A stretch of DNA of 64,000 bases from Chionis minor (GCA_013398295.1 VZSF01001071.1:609829-673828), one strand, 5' to 3'; positions 32,119 through 46,000 are shown, counted from the first letter of the stretch. The notes: a model not told the origin generated them from the sequence alone. Program-made: numbers and translations.

Positions 32119-35100
32119 TCAGAGTGGTGGCTGGCAGGTTTGCTCGTCACATTTGCCGTCTGCATTTCCAAATGCCGAGATGCTGAGCATGTTAACTGTT
32201 GCATGACATTTTGTCTTCTTCTGAGCAACTGTGGTAGGTGCAACTGGGGATGATTCACTCAGAATGCAGCAGTGTTTCATAACATATACAATTTTGGGGA
32301 AGGAAATTCCTGAAGACAGGATCTGCACTCCGTGCAGATGTTTCTTACAGTATTGCCAGCTTTCAGTTCTGGAGGCAGGCCAGCTCCAGGCACGTTCTGA
32401 GGTCCAGCCCCAAAAGCCCTCCATGGCAGAGAAATCCCTACTTGCGCTGGGCTTCCCCTTGCAACTAGTCTCTCACCAGACTTTCAGGATGTTTAAGGGC
32501 GCTTTGTTCATTGCTGAGGTTGCGTGCTGCAACTTAGCTTTTGTTCTTGGCGACTACAAAGACAAACAATTCAGAATCCAGCTCAAAAACCATCATACAT
32601 CTTCTGAAGGCCTTTATTACTGCAGCTGGAGCAGTCTCTTCTGGTGGCCCCTCACCACTAAAAGACAAAATACAATCCAGGTCAGGAATGTGAGTATGCT
32701 CTGAAAAACAGTGCTCTCCAAGTGGCTTCCCCCACAACCTCCCTTAATTTTGAATCTCACTGAACATTGAAGATATTGAAGCATGAAGAATTCCCTTTAT
32801 AAATCTGCTAGTTGTAGTGCAGGCACACCTAGATCCTCCAGAAGTAGAGGTGGTGTGTGGAGGACACAGCTTAGTGCTGCTACACCAGCCTTTCACAGGT
32901 GCACAGTCGCTTGGGCAATCTGTGGACCTGGGTAGGAGCACACACTCTGGCCATCCGTGTTCGTGGACCTTTCTATTCCCTGAGCACACTCTCAGTGCAC
33001 CTGACTCCACCACAGCACAAATCCAGTCTGTGCATCAGCCCTTGCCACCAGAAAGAAAACCATGTGCAGAGACCAGGTGGGAAGAACACGTCCAGCAGAC
33101 CACCAACCTGCATGACAAAGGGAGCACACCCACATGGAGTGTCTGGCCATACCACCTTCATGGAGTTGTTAGTACCAGGTACAATTCAAGACTGGCCTCT
33201 TCCAGGTTCCTTTCCCTTCAAATTTCTGATTGCACTTAGGTAGTGATTTACATTTGAGCTAGCTGAACTATGTCAATGAAGGTCGCCCTGGGACACGCAA
33301 GAGTGGAAGGCTGATGGCTCAGTTGGGGATGGCATAGGAGAACATGTTGCCCCATTCTTGGAGGAACGGGACATTCAAGCCAATGCACAAAGACAAAGAA
33401 GCTGATGTCTACCTGCAGACTCTTTGCTAGGGTCTCTCTTTTTACTATTTACTTTCAGGGCCGTCACAGCTGAAATGGCAGCCTGTGCTCTCACAGGGAG
33501 GATCTATCTATGTGCTTGCAAGGACCAAGATGAGCTCAAGGCCTACTGATGTGGTCTGTGGTGCCTTTTCCTATTTTCTGACCATCTGATCTAAAGCTTC
33601 CATGCCCTGTCTTTCTGGAGGAATCCTGAACCTGAATCAAAATTTGCACACCTCAACAGCACACAAAGACATGACACAGGCAGCTTGGCAATGGGGAGAA
33701 GTTGTTCTTTGGGTTGTACTATGGGAGGGGATAAATGTGGAAGTGCTGGACTTTCCTCAGACACCAATTCCAGTGATGCACTTTACACTGGCAAGAATCA
33801 AAAAGTGTTATTGTTGTCTCCACCCCAAATTACCTTGAGGTCCTCCAAAGCCATGAGCAAAACGCAGGCCCTCAAATCCACCACCCACCACAGACTTCTC
33901 CCATGCCCTTAAGCCAAGTCAGCACTGCAATGTCCCTGGGTGGACGCTACTCCTAACCCATCATCAACTGCGCTGATATCAGGGCCACCAGCGTGCTTAG
34001 GCAAAGACAGACAGCATGTATACAAGCCTTTCCAAACACCACTCCCCAAGTAAGACCTCTTGCCCTGAATAAACCACAGGATCTCTTCATGAAAGCCCTT
34101 AGGGAATCACATCCTCTTAAGTCATCTTCTAAAGCAAGACTGCACACACAGCTGCTCATTCAACCAAACCAGTAAGATCGATGCAGAGAAACGCACCTAT
34201 AAAAGTGAGCTCCCAAAGCAAAATACGCCCCCGCCTCCTATGTTCTCTCTTGGACCAGTACACCTTGCTGTTTCCACACCAAAAGTTTATACCCCATCTA
34301 AGGACAGGACTGGTGGGATGACATGGCTTTGGAGACAGTCCAAGACACATTGTCTTTGTACCTAGTCAGAAGAGAAGGGGCAGGGATGGCAGTCCTTCCT
34401 GCACCTCCTGGGCAGCTTGGGGGGGTCAAGGATACCCTGACATCTGCTCATCTTCCCTCCCCACCTCCCCACCCAAATGGGCACATGACACCCTTCTTAC
34501 CGTGGCAACCCAACGGGTAAGGAACCAGAGGGAAAATTCTAAGCAAAGTGTGACTAACACTGACTTTAAGACACACCCAGCTGCATGTTTCATAGGGAAC
34601 TAGGGTCACAGGGCAAAGAGAAACCCAACAGTCAGTGAAATAATGCCAGAGGCTTTCTCAGAAAACAACGAAAAGCAAGGAACTTATGAAACCTCTGCCA
34701 GAACAGATAGTCATGGTAACATCTCCATTCCAGAAATTCATCTAGTTTGAACTAGTCTACCAGGAAGTAGCTTCAGAAGTCACAGAGGAGTATGCCCCAG
34801 TTGCTTGGACTGTATCTCGCAACCAAGAACTTTCTTCATGTTTTGTATTTGATATGTCTGAAGATGTTTAATTTCTCGCTTGTAATAGGCATTATCATCA
34901 CCATCGCATGCTGCTATAATATGCTTGCCTTTGGAGTGCCCAGCTTGATTCCTGATTTCTCAGTACACATTTCTTAGTCTTGTATTTTATATTTAGCATC
35001 CGCTAATTAAAGGTAGCAGCAGAAAATTAAAATACCTTAACTATAATAAGGAAGAGGGTTAAGTATTTTCAGTCAGGCAGTGCATTAAGAAAAAGCATGT

Positions 35101-35804
35101 GTATATATGTGTATATACACATATGCAGGCACATACACACTCTCACATTTATTTATTCATTTACTTTTATAAGTTCGTATATTTATATACGTGACCATAG
35201 ATCTTAATTTGCAAAGTCAATGAATAAATATTTGGTAGTCAGCACCAAACTTCTCAAAATTAATGTCTTATATAACCCTATTCCATTAATATCCCAGTAA
35301 TGAATTTTTAAAAAGACCATGTTCTGGACTAGCCAACCATCCCTACTCCACCCCCAAATTATAATGAAGACCTGAAGTACAAGGAAGTGAAACTTCAGTT
35401 CCTAAGTCTTGTATCAAAGTTTATACCTGTTCTGGTAAAACCCATTCCTCACTGGGAGACAATGCAGAAATTAACCCAAAAACTTCTTATTCTACATCTT
35501 GCTAAGCTTTGCTTAACATCGTTATTATGAGAGAATTTCTACTTCTAGATTTGTTGTGACCCCCACTTTGGCCTGAGGTGATAGGCAAAAACTCTGACAC
35601 ACTGCCTGTTGCCTTTTTTAAGTTGACAAGCTATCTATTTTTCACACGCATGAAAGCCATGTGGAAGAGATTTCAAGAGTCTCTACTGACAGCTGTGAAA
35701 TTAAGAACAGATTTTTGGCCTGATGCTTATATAGTAAAACAATGTTTCTTGCTCTATGGCGTGCAGACTGGTGGGATCCATAGATCCTTCTAAGAGACCA
35801 CAGT

Positions 35805-35836
<32 letters not shown>

Positions 35837-37315
35837 NNNNAAAAAAAAAAAAAAAAAAGCAAATCTGCTGTGAATCAGATCACATCTGTTATTGGGGGGT
35901 TCACACCTCCAGAGAAAAGCAGACAGCTGTCACAATGCATTGTTCCCCAATGTGGACACGTTGCTTTCCAAAATGCAAATGCCTGCACTACCAGTGTGAG
36001 TAAACAAGAGTGTAAAAGCAGCAAGGCTGAACATTAGATGTTGAGATATTCTGTACAAGCCCCGCTGGAGAACACTGCCCACTGGCTGGGTTCCTAAGCA
36101 CTTCCATTTACATGAGGGAAAGAAAGAGTTCTAGCAAAAATTCAAACCCTTCAACACCACACTGAAGAAAGTAAAGGGATTCTATTAAAATATTTAGGAC
36201 TTTTAACCTAAAACCACTCTCTCCCATCAAGAGCAATGTTCCCAATTACAACTAATTTATCATTGTGGAAGGCGTCAGGAGAATTCCAATTTTTAAAGTA
36301 GAATGAAGCGATGAAAATGTAATACCCAAAAATAAAGATGAAATAAAATTATATTGAAGACTCATGAGAAATTGAAATTGATTTGAAGGCCAATATAATC
36401 TTCCCCCAGTAGAAGACAGTATTATATCTTCTTCCAATATACAAATGTATAAGAAGCAATGAAATTTTATTGTTTCAGAAAAGAAGTGCCATAAGCGGAG
36501 GTGGTAACAGAACACAGTCAGATTGTTCTGCTGCTCTGGGGACTTTTGCTCATACGCTGTGGGATTGCCCAGCTGCCTCTAGCAAATGTGGAAAAATATA
36601 AAATAAGATGCAAAGTGCACTGATGCTAAATTTTCAAAATCTGAGCAGGGTATTTAGTAAGTGCCCGAAAACAAACAACACAGAAAAGGATGTTAATAAT
36701 GATCTTAATTTCTGTGGGAGGAGACAAGTAAAAAATATATGTGAGTATGAGGAAAACTGAGTATGAAGACCGTAGTCATAGGAAGGTCAAATTCATGTGC
36801 ATGGAGCTGCGTCTCAGCGTGGTCAGAGGCTTTCCTGATCCAAACAAAAATAATTAAAATTAGTCAGATTATTTAGACCTCAGTATTTCTGTACTGTACT
36901 CTGGTGTACCAAAAACTTGCATGGGATGGGTGTGGAGACAGAGTCCAAAGTTTGAACTGGACTGCGCTGCAATCAGCAAGACACTAAATCCCTTAAAGAA
37001 CAGGGATTTCCGTCTCGTAAACCACACTAGGATAGAAATCGTAACAGTGCAAGGTTCAGGGAAATATCAAGAGGTCACATAGTGAGGATGTGCATTTAAA
37101 GCATCCGAAGTACATCTGTGTCTGGTCAGGTATAAAACTCCAGTGCAGGAGATTTACCTCAGATAAACTTTAGTGGAGACATGTATCCCAAGCAGGAGGG
37201 CAGTGAAGAAAGCCCTAGCATATCCCAAGCAAACACTCCAGCACATTAAACACGGTGTCATCTCTTCACATAAAATATTATGCATAATAAGGCAGAACTA
37301 ATTTCCCCCAGATGT
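32119..37315. other. Non-coding stretch between two solo LTRs
   Basis: No retroviral gag, pro, pol or env frames are visible, so this is not a provirus interior. The 140-codon frame at 32817-33239 and its neighbours have no domain signature. The interval 35090-35180 has a TGTATATA/CACATA low-complexity run, and an A-tract with four Ns lies at 35810-35858. The rest is AT-rich unique-looking DNA. Confidence 0.45.
35810..35858. repeat. Poly(A) tract with 4-base assembly gap
   Basis: A27, four Ns (35837-35840), then A18. The N run is a homopolymer-induced gap; the true length of the A-tract is unknown. No LINE or retrogene body that would explain an A-tail is visible immediately upstream. Confidence 0.92.
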
Positions 37316-37320
37316 GTGAT

Positions 37321-37882
37321 TGTGGTGGTTTAACCTCAGCCAGCAGCTAGGACCACACAACCGCTTGTGCAGTTCTCTCCCTTCCCCCAGAATGGCAGGG
37401 AGAAGAGGGAGAAAAGGAGGGGAAAGGGAAAGGGAAAAAAAACCTCATGGGTTGAGAAGAAGACAGTTTAACAGAACAATAACAGAAAAGGAAAAATAAC
37501 AACAACAACAACAGCAACAATAATAGTAATAACAATAGTAAAAGAATATACAAGACACAAGTCACTCTGACCACCCGGTAAATAGGTGAATTGGCACCGT
37601 CCCAAGCAGTGATGGTGAGTACCCCCCTCCTCCTGGCTAACCCTGTTTGTGTACTGAGCATGATGTCTATATATGGAATATTGTACTGGGGATTCCATCG
37701 CTCTATCTATGCTCTATCGGCTTCCATGGGAAGGTGAAAAAATTCCTTGAAAAATACAAACATCACTTGGCAACAATTAAAGCAATACACATTATTGGCA
37801 TTCCTTTCATACCAAATCTGAAATACAGCAACCACTAGGAAAAAAAATAAATATTAACTCTATCCCAGCTGAAACCAGGACA
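37321..37882 (-). mobile_element. Second solo LTR of the same ERV family
   Basis: This copy has the same plan as the LTR at 31529. On the plus strand it runs from TGTGGTGGTTTAACCTCAGC to CAGCTGAAACCAGGACA, so on the minus strand it opens TGTCCTGGTTTCAGCTGGGA. The flanks are GTGAT (37316-37320) and CTGAT (37883-37887), a 5-bp duplication with one mismatch. The interior contains a CAA/TAA-rich microsatellite (about 37495-37545) at the place where related copies also carry A-rich repeats. It has no internal region, and its own flanking duplication shows it inserted independently of the first LTR. Confidence 0.88.
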
Positions 37883-37887
37883 CTGAT

Positions 37888-39048
37888 GTAAGAAACTAGC
37901 TCCAGTTCCTTGACATTTCCCCCCTCCCTGTTTCAAGGACTGCTTCGCATCATCTCTCTCTCTCCAGGTGGGTTTTGCTCTGTCCTTGTGAAGGTCAACT
38001 CCTCCTTCCTCCACCCTCCCGCAGGTTTGCAGCCAGTGGAGCGCTGCCTGTAGCCCAGTGGCTGCTCTGTCGGCTGATCCACCCCAACGCTATCGGCTGG
38101 TGCAGGTTTCCTGTGGAAATGCTGGCTGCAAGGGACAGATACTAGGTCAGTGCTTGTGTCAGTCGAGACGTCTCCACCTGTTCCATGAGTCATCCTGCAA
38201 GAGGGAGGTTCAAGAGTTGCCTGTATTTCTGACACTTATGGTTGCTGGTGGTTTCCTAGTAAGCCGAGTAGTGGGAAACCAGCGGTGCTATCTCTGGCTG
38301 TAATTCAGAGAATTTCTTCCAGAAACACTGCGACGCATGCTCTCTTTCTGCCGTTTCTTTTTAGGTCAGCCAAGGGGCAGACCCTGCCTTGTTGTGCCAT
38401 GGAGCAGTGGTGACCACAGATGGGTGACTTTAGCAATAATTTCTCTGCAGAGTCCTTGCCCATAAGAGGCAACACAACTCTTTGCTCTGACTACGCCTTG
38501 TGAAGGGGATGCTGGCTCACTGTGGGACGTTCAGAGAAACCAGTCATGGGATTCGCTGAGCTTCAGACGCCTGCAAGATACATGAAGAAATCTGGGCACG
38601 TCCCTCTTTATTCCCCACATAATTAACAGAAGTAAATGGGTATTTCCCAGCGCTGGCTTGTTCCACCCTAACGCAGAGGATGTATGAGTTGCCCCTGTTG
38701 ACTTTAATGGCAGGTCAGGGTGATTAGCTCAGTCCTTTTTTCGATCTGATAGATAGCTACACTTGGGCAAGACAAATTCCATATTAAATCTCTCACTTTT
38801 TGCTCATGAATACTCCAGGGACACAGCACTGGAAGAGATCTTCTGGGAAATGGTGCCATTCTGTTGCTAGCAACAGCATCACCATATGTCCGTGTGCAGA
38901 AACTAATCAGAGGCACCTGAAAAGCAGTTAGACTACTATAGGGAAACATTTCTTTGACACTCCTTTTCCAGGTGATGGTGCTTTCACAGGAAGAAACAAA
39001 TTTCCAGTTTCCACTCTCCATGCAGTCATGGATGCCTTATTAGGATCC
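37888..39048. other. Non-coding stretch, no gene seen
   Basis: No domain-bearing frame and no clear repeat. The first 400 bases are pyrimidine- and GC-richer than their surroundings, without a recognised element. Confidence 0.45.
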
Positions 39049-39455
39049 TAGAATCATCTAGGTTGGAAGAGACCTTTAAGATCATTGAGTCCAACCATCA
39101 ACCTCGCACTGCCAAGTCCACCCCTAAACCATGTCCCTCAGCACCACATCTATATGTCTTTTAAATACCTCTAGGGATGGCAATTCCACCACTTCCCTGG
39201 GCAGCCTGTCCAATGCCTGACAATCCTTTCAGTGAAGAAATGCTTCCTAATATCCAATCTACACCTCCCCTGCTGTAACTTGAGGCCATTTCCTCATGTT
39301 CTATCACTTGTTACTTGGGAGAAGAGACTGACTCCCACCTCTCTACAAACTCCTTTCGGGTAGTCATAGAGAGAGAAAGGTCTCCCCTCAGCCTCCTTTT
39401 CTAAGACTAAACAACCCTCAGCTGCTATATATCACTGGACTAATATATCTCCAGA
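39049..39455 (-). mobile_element. CR1 LINE 3' fragment, 5'-truncated
   Basis: On the plus strand it begins AGAATCATCTAGGTTGGAAG, the reverse complement of a CR1 3' end. It continues through GTCCAACCATCAACCT, CTAAACCATGTCCCTCAGCA and the C-terminal ORF2 region (CCTCCTTTTCTAAGACTAAA at about 39390). It matches the 3' part of the plus-strand CR1 at 4930-5619 in word order, so both belong to related subfamilies. The copy fades out near 39455. Confidence 0.88.
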
Positions 39456-39765
39456 CAGCACTGGAATTTTTTCATGGTTACATGGTGCTTTGCCTTTCCG
39501 CATTTCTGCCAGGTGAGAAATGGGTGTCAGAGGCTGAACAAATAGCTTGTTCCATGCTGTGAGCATGGAAGATCCAAGGGTCAGAACTTGGCCTCGATGA
39601 GAAGGATCAGGGAAAGGTGATGTTGATAAAATTATTACCTTGGTGAGACCTTTGTACCAGAATGGAGGCTGAAAGATGCTCCCCGTTTCTAGGGGTATGG
39701 TTATAATTGTGTTTTGGTGCTAATTTCTGGAATTAGTAAACTTGCCACTTCTGCAGCCACAGAAA

Positions 39766-39814
39766 TTTTTTTTTTTTGGGGGGGGNNNNNNNNNNNNNNN
39801 NGGGGGGGGGGGGG
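39766..39814. repeat. T12-G8-N16-G13 homopolymer gap
   Basis: A T run passes into a G run interrupted by sixteen Ns (39786-39801). It is a homopolymer sequencing gap of unknown true length. The G-rich strand could form a quadruplex, which may explain the failure, but that is inference. Confidence 0.9.
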
Positions 39815-39819
39815 CACAG

Positions 39820-40040
39820 ATCTGAGGAAAGGAAGAGGGAAGCAAAGGGAAGGGAAGCATACATTGGTGTGGAAATGACAACTAGGAAAAAAAAAAGAGA
39901 AACAGTGGGCGATACAGAGAAGTTTGAGCGAAAGAAAAGAAAAGGAACAGAAAAGAGAGGGAAAGGGAGACAGAGAGAAAATCTTATTGCTGAAGTCCAG
40001 GAAAGAAAGCCATTCAGTGACAGAGAGGAAGAGGCATGGT
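39820..40040. repeat. Purine-rich GA tract
   Basis: Over about 220 bases the plus strand is mostly A and G (GGAAGAGGGAAGC, AAAGAAAAGAAAAGG and similar), adjoining the G-run gap. The open frames on both strands here are composition artefacts (K/E/R-rich on one strand, S/F/P-rich on the other) and not genes. Confidence 0.75.
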
Positions 40041-40045
40041 GCGGT

Positions 40046-43000
40046 TAGAGAAGCTGTATAGAAAAGCTTAATGTACATCACCATGTCTCACTCTGACTGC
40101 TACATAAACCAAATACAACTCAGCACTTGAATGATGGGAAAGGGTTGCATGTTAAAGAGGCAGAGAGGGCAAGAGAGTCTTGAGACACTAATCTAAAATG
40201 GTTTGTTCAATTATTACTTCTTCAGAAGATGCTTTATGTAGACCCATGGACTGTTAACAGGACTGTTAACTGCTTTAAGGATAAAACTTTGAGGAATCCA
40301 GCAAGAAAGGAAAATAGACATTGAACTTCCTTGCTGTGTCTGTTCTGGTAACAAAAAGAGGGTGAGAGCACAGGCTGAGGACCAGCACACATTCATTCAT
40401 CCTGCCAGACTACTGCTCCCTGGCAGGTTTTGGCCCATGTCAACAATCTCAGGCAACACTTGGACAGTTGATGGCACTGCATGGGCCAGGAGGCAGTTTG
40501 GCCGTGGCTACACGGACCTTGGGAAGGAAGAGAGTTTAAGCATGTAGACACAGGCCATGTTGCACCACTTGGTCTCAGGGTGAAATACGAGACACCGGAC
40601 TAGTTTCTTTACTAGTATAGATGTATAGCTGGTGACATCTGGGGAAGGTTTGGGTTGTGTTTCTAATTACAATGGAGATGTTTAAAGTAAGGAGAGATTA
40701 AGCTGCCCTGGTTGCGCTGGCAGCCTACTTTGGACTATCCCCATTGCTATTCTGCACTGAGCAAATTCTGCCACTTCCCCATCATGTAACCTTGACTCAT
40801 TCACTTAAACCTGTAGCATTTCAGCTCTCGCATAAATAAAATGCAACAAGTATTATAAACAACTGCATTACTTAAAATAGCAGCTGTAACAGTAATAGCC
40901 ATGCTCTCAATCTGCAGGTGCGGTGAGCAGACTGTTATCAGTGTTCGGAGGATTTTGGCTGGAAGTAGGGCCCTGACAGTATGAATAATTTTGCTTTGTC
41001 GCACCAATGTATAAACTCAGTGTAACTCCACAGAGGTCAATGACTGCTTCAGATTTCTACAAGTGGAACTGAATACAAAATGTGAGCAGCCTTGCAGAAC
41101 TGTGAATAAAAAAGAAGCAAATCCTGCTCCATCGTTTAGACATTTAGACTTCGTACTATTAACCACTGCATGCAGCTTGATGTTTCTACATATGATTTTT
41201 CAATAAAGCAATCCAAGTTTTTAAAATGCAGCCATCACATAGCAGCAGACAGAGCGAGCTCATAAAAGTAAATCCCTAGGTACAGATGACATCACCAAGC
41301 TCTTTAAATGATAAACTTTCACCTTCCTGAGCCAATACAAAAGAAGCCTATCTTCTTGCTAAAAATACACTGCACCAGCAAATCGTATACACTCAAACTA
41401 CACATTAAAATGCAGAGAGAGCCCTCTGGGATTTGAGGACAAATATGGTCCTGTGTCAGCACTGACTGATTTAAGGCTGTTAAAGTGATGCTCTTAAACA
41501 ATTAAAAATAACTGCTAGTCCTGTCAAGAGGTTCTGCCAGGCTTGTGCGGCTCCCACTACGTTAGAGCAATTCCATGGTGATGGGATGATGCTGATGCAC
41601 AGTGACATATGAAAGTGGAGGTCTGAGCTCCAATTTTTCCACTCCCAGTCCAGACAAGAAGAGACGTGGTTGCCGTCAATCAGAGTCCTTGCACAGATCA
41701 AGGCTTGAAAACGTCAATGCACCTGGAAAAATAAAAAGAACTGAAATTCACAGAAAGGACTCAAGACTCATGCCACATTTTGAGGTGTGTCTTTGAGGGT
41801 GACTGTCAAGGATGAGTACCACAGTCTCCTGGGATAGAGCGTCAGCATGTGATGGCTTGGATTTATAAGCTACTTCTTTCAGAAAATTATCCCAGTTAAG
41901 TTTTCAGTGGACAGATGCTCTGTCCAGGCATACACTATAAAAATGGTCCTGCACAGCAGCAGGAAGATGAGATGGTATGATATTATCCAGCAAAAACATT
42001 CAGAGCTGACCCTGGCAGTCAAAGTTGCAGCTGCCAGGTGCCATAGGGTTTGGACCCAAAATATCTGGGCAAGGGTGCTGCAGGGATCCTGAAGAGCCCT
42101 GTTTTCCCTGTCACCTGCTTGCATTTCCAAACAGATAAACTCCCTGAAGACTGTGAGGCTAGAGACCTTGCTGAACTGTTTGAGCAAGAAATTCTCACAG
42201 CAACCGCAAGCTGAGATATGTGAGATTTTTATGTTCAGGCTTCATTTCTAAGGAAGTTAGTTTCCAGTTATGTATGGCCTTAGCCTTGCCTTACATGGAA
42301 ATGGAGCAAAATCAGTCCTTCAGCAGAAGTGGCTGCCAGAGGCATGAGTAACATCACCCCCTACCTACATGACAACCCTTTACCCTGGGGGAAAGCCTGG
42401 CTTTCTTATATTTCTTTTTTATATATATCTGTATGTGCCTGCCTAAAGAAATTAATTCTCTGTGCCCTGTCCCTAAACTTTCAGGGTTTGCAGCAGAGGC
42501 AAGATGCAGATTCTGCAGGACTCTGCCCACAAAGAGCAGCACAAGTCTGCAGAGCTCCCCACCGAGAGCAGAAAGGGCATCCCAACTGCTGGGTTGGAAG
42601 TCCCCAACAAGCTGGGACGTGTCCCCAGCTGAGGTTGCTTGGCCACCTTTTGTGAGCCATTCATTGCTGTCTCAAAGCTCCCAAAACAACAGCAGCAGAA
42701 CTGGACTGAATATGGAGGTCAGGCGCAAGGGAAAGAGGCTGCAAAGGCAAGTGAGACCCAACTATATGGACCAAAGGCAATACACGACATTACTGCCTGT
42801 GGCTTTGCAGGGAAGTTAGGGTTAGCTGCATCAGCCATGGCTAGGTGCAATCAAAGTGAAAGCTGCTGACGTGTTTCTGGAGGGAGAAGGCATATTTTTC
42901 AACTTATCAGTGACAGATTTTTTTAATAGGCCAGTAACTGTGAAAGCACCCAGGAGAACAAAGAATCTTCATGAGAAAATTAAATGAATGGGAAGGAAAA

Positions 43001-46000
43001 ATGCACTAACTAACAGTGCATTTTTGGGGTCATTTTTTTCTGGTGCTTTCAGCCATATGCAAAGAAACTCTGCAAGGAAGATATAGAGCTTAAATACATA
43101 AGGCAATGAATTATTGGTTATCACAGACAAATCCCACTACCCACAGCCTGCTCCTTCCAGTATTCCAGCCTACCTCTAGACACCTCCACAGCCACGGCAC
43201 CCAAAAAAGCATACTTTCTGCCCTGAAACTTATGCAGAGGATGAATATCTGAGATTTCAGAGACCTTTATTTGCAGGGTCGCATGGGACTGCAACCCTGG
43301 AGGAGTAAGGAGACGGAGAAGCATGTTAGGAAATAGAGGTGAAGTGAAAGTCCTCAGCTGCTCATAGGTCACTGCTGTTACCTGCTTGCAGTCTAAGGAT
43401 TTTGAGGATAGTCATAGGTGCTCCCCAGCTGGAACCTCTTGTAAAAGATGATCCAGTGTTTGAACCCTACCTAACAAGGATGGAGAGGGATAAAGGAGGC
43501 ATTTTAGCACCCACCGCAGCTGCCAACTACATCCCAGGAACTTCCAGAGCTGCCCCAAACAGAGGACACAGGAGATTTATTGATGGGATGCCCCGCCCGC
43601 CCCTTTGGAGATACGTTTTTCTGCCCTGAGTGTACCACCAGCGCCTGTTGTTCCCCAGGATTCTCAGCCCAGTAAATGCTTGCCATCATGCATATTTTTA
43701 TCCTGCTTCACAACAGAAACAAAGTTAAGTGACAATGTCACCAGCCTGTCATTCCCTGCACCAGCTTCTGAATGTGCAAGCCAGTCTTGACCACATTTGG
43801 TAATGGGGGTGAAGGTATTAAAGGCATGTATGTTTTATAATGGCATCAGGGAGACAAGGGACACCCAGATTCACTACTACACAGAGCAAAAGGCTGCAGC
43901 AGAGGCTGCGTAGTCACCTGTCTTGACAACTAGACCATCAACATACTGGTATTGTAAGGGACACAGACGGGTGTGGGATTTTTGCATGGGGAACAGGGGC
44001 AGGGTACAGGAATCTGTAGATGCCATGGGAAAAACAGAGATTCAGTGTTTCTTCCTGTTATAAACCGTCTTGTTTTCCCACAGCACAAGGAAACATTATT
44101 TCCTGGCAAAGAACTAACGGGTGGAAAGCCAGGATGTGTTCCTGCTTATTTGGGGATGCCCCTGGATTTGGTATGTGGAGGAAGCCTGGAAGCCTGGAAG
44201 CCCGTCTCAAATCATCTCTTTGCTCCCCAGCACATACACGCACATACACACTCCCACATACAAATACACACAGAGAACAAAGGTCTTATGAGTGACAGCT
44301 CAAAGTGTGGTTTTTTTTAAAAAAAATTTGTGGTGTCTTGTTGGAGTCAGACATATGTCCACATACCTCACCTAATCAGCCTGTCTCTGCATCTATCACT
44401 TTACCGAGACGTACCCACCTACCGAGGACCAAAACACAAGAATTCAAGGGAATAATTTGTCTGTGGTCTAAACAAAGGGAGTCATCAATAAGATCTTCTT
44501 AAAAGGAGAACTCCCTGGTTCTTAGAAATATTTGTACATTAGCCTCTCAGCTATTTCTCTTTCTTTTTCTTTTGCCACACCTGCGTACATACATATGCTC
44601 TGGAAGCACATGCAATGGAGACTTCGAAATTCAATTTATAAAGCAGGATTAAGAACCATTAACCTCCCAAAGAAACATCTCGGTTGTATAAAACAAGTGA
44701 ACCAGGCATCAACAAAACTAAAATGTCCAAACGAGCTCAGCAAAGATTTGTTATAGATACTTATACTCAGCTAAGTTCTCCACCTATTATGAACAGGGTA
44801 CTTGATAATTAACTTGATCACTAACTTGAAAAATTGCTATATGCTAAGGAACCCGTATCTCCAGCTCATACCACACTTGACAGATGAAGTGACACGAGTT
44901 GAAAAGCTGATGCAAATTTGCTTTCCTGGAGGGGCTCGGAGTTGTGTCAGCAGCCTGTCTCATTTCTGAGAGGGCCGCCAGGCATACAAGGCAGGTTTTT
45001 AGCACAAAACATCTGCCTTTGCTTATATACTGGGATTTTCTAGGTGCTGAGCGAACTCATATAAATGTCCATACAGCAGCGCACACGACCTCCTTACATG
45101 AGGAAAATGCATTGCCAGTCACAAGGGATGGAACCAGCACAGCACAGCAAGCCACACCACGGGCACGGTTGGGCACTCCAACTACAGCCAGCCATTTCCC
45201 TGGGGAGCTAGTACCCACATGGACTGAGCTAAGGGAAGCCTGGGAAACCTAGGGAAAAGCTGTTGTGCAACAGTTTTGTCATAAACCTTCATTTTGCTGC
45301 TTACTGCACAGCCATCTCTGACCTACCACATCTAGGAAAGGCAGGGGACAAATCCAGCCCACCAGGGACTTTTCACTGGCAGGAGAAAAGTCTCCTAGAC
45401 ACAGACTCATTCCAAAAGAAGACTGATGGTGCTCACCTGTTGGTCGTGGAGGTGTCGTATGGGGTTGTCAAGTCTCCGGGTACAGGGAAACCCCTTTCTG
45501 AACAGGTCCACACACGCTCAATGCTCTCCCACTCTCACACACAGCTTGGGCAGGATGCAGATCATTAATACAACCTGGCGAGGGTACCTTCATGTCAGTG
45601 GGGGGTCTAAATTTCCAACAGCGCTGATTCAAGGCTCAATTTAGTCACTGACACATAGGGGTCTCATGCCACTTAGAGGTCCTTCAACATCCTCATGGGG
45701 CTAACAGATATGACAATGAATCCTGGGATACCCAAGGGCATCCTGAATGGCACCAGTCGTGATGGATGCAAACAGAGAGGCTGCTCTCACAACTGGTCAG
45801 CTCAGTGAAATCATTAGGCTCCTCAGGCCGTACTGACAGGGAACTGGGTTTCAGTTGTCCAAACATCCCTATGGAGTCATTTGTGATGTCAGCCTGGTGT
45901 AATTTTAAATGGTGCAGGAAAGCCTTTCTGGCTTACCAGGGCATGGGTCCACTGTATTTAGCGTGTCATATCTGCCAGCTCTGAGAAGGTGTCATGGGAC

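Noticed and set aside
32817..33243. Two overlapping plus-strand frames (140 and 114 codons) as a retroviral or host gene
   Set aside because: No motif was recognised in either frame, they overlap in different phases, and no supporting splice sites or repeats were evident.
31529..37882. The two same-orientation LTRs as 5' and 3' ends of one 6.3-kb provirus
   Set aside because: Each LTR has its own 5-bp flanking duplication (AATGC versus GTGAT/CTGAT). No gag, pol or env frame is visible between them, and the two LTRs are well diverged from each other.
39701..40084. Hydrophobic 127-codon minus-strand frame and the charged plus-strand frame opposite
   Set aside because: Both are composition artefacts of the purine-rich tract and run through the N gap.
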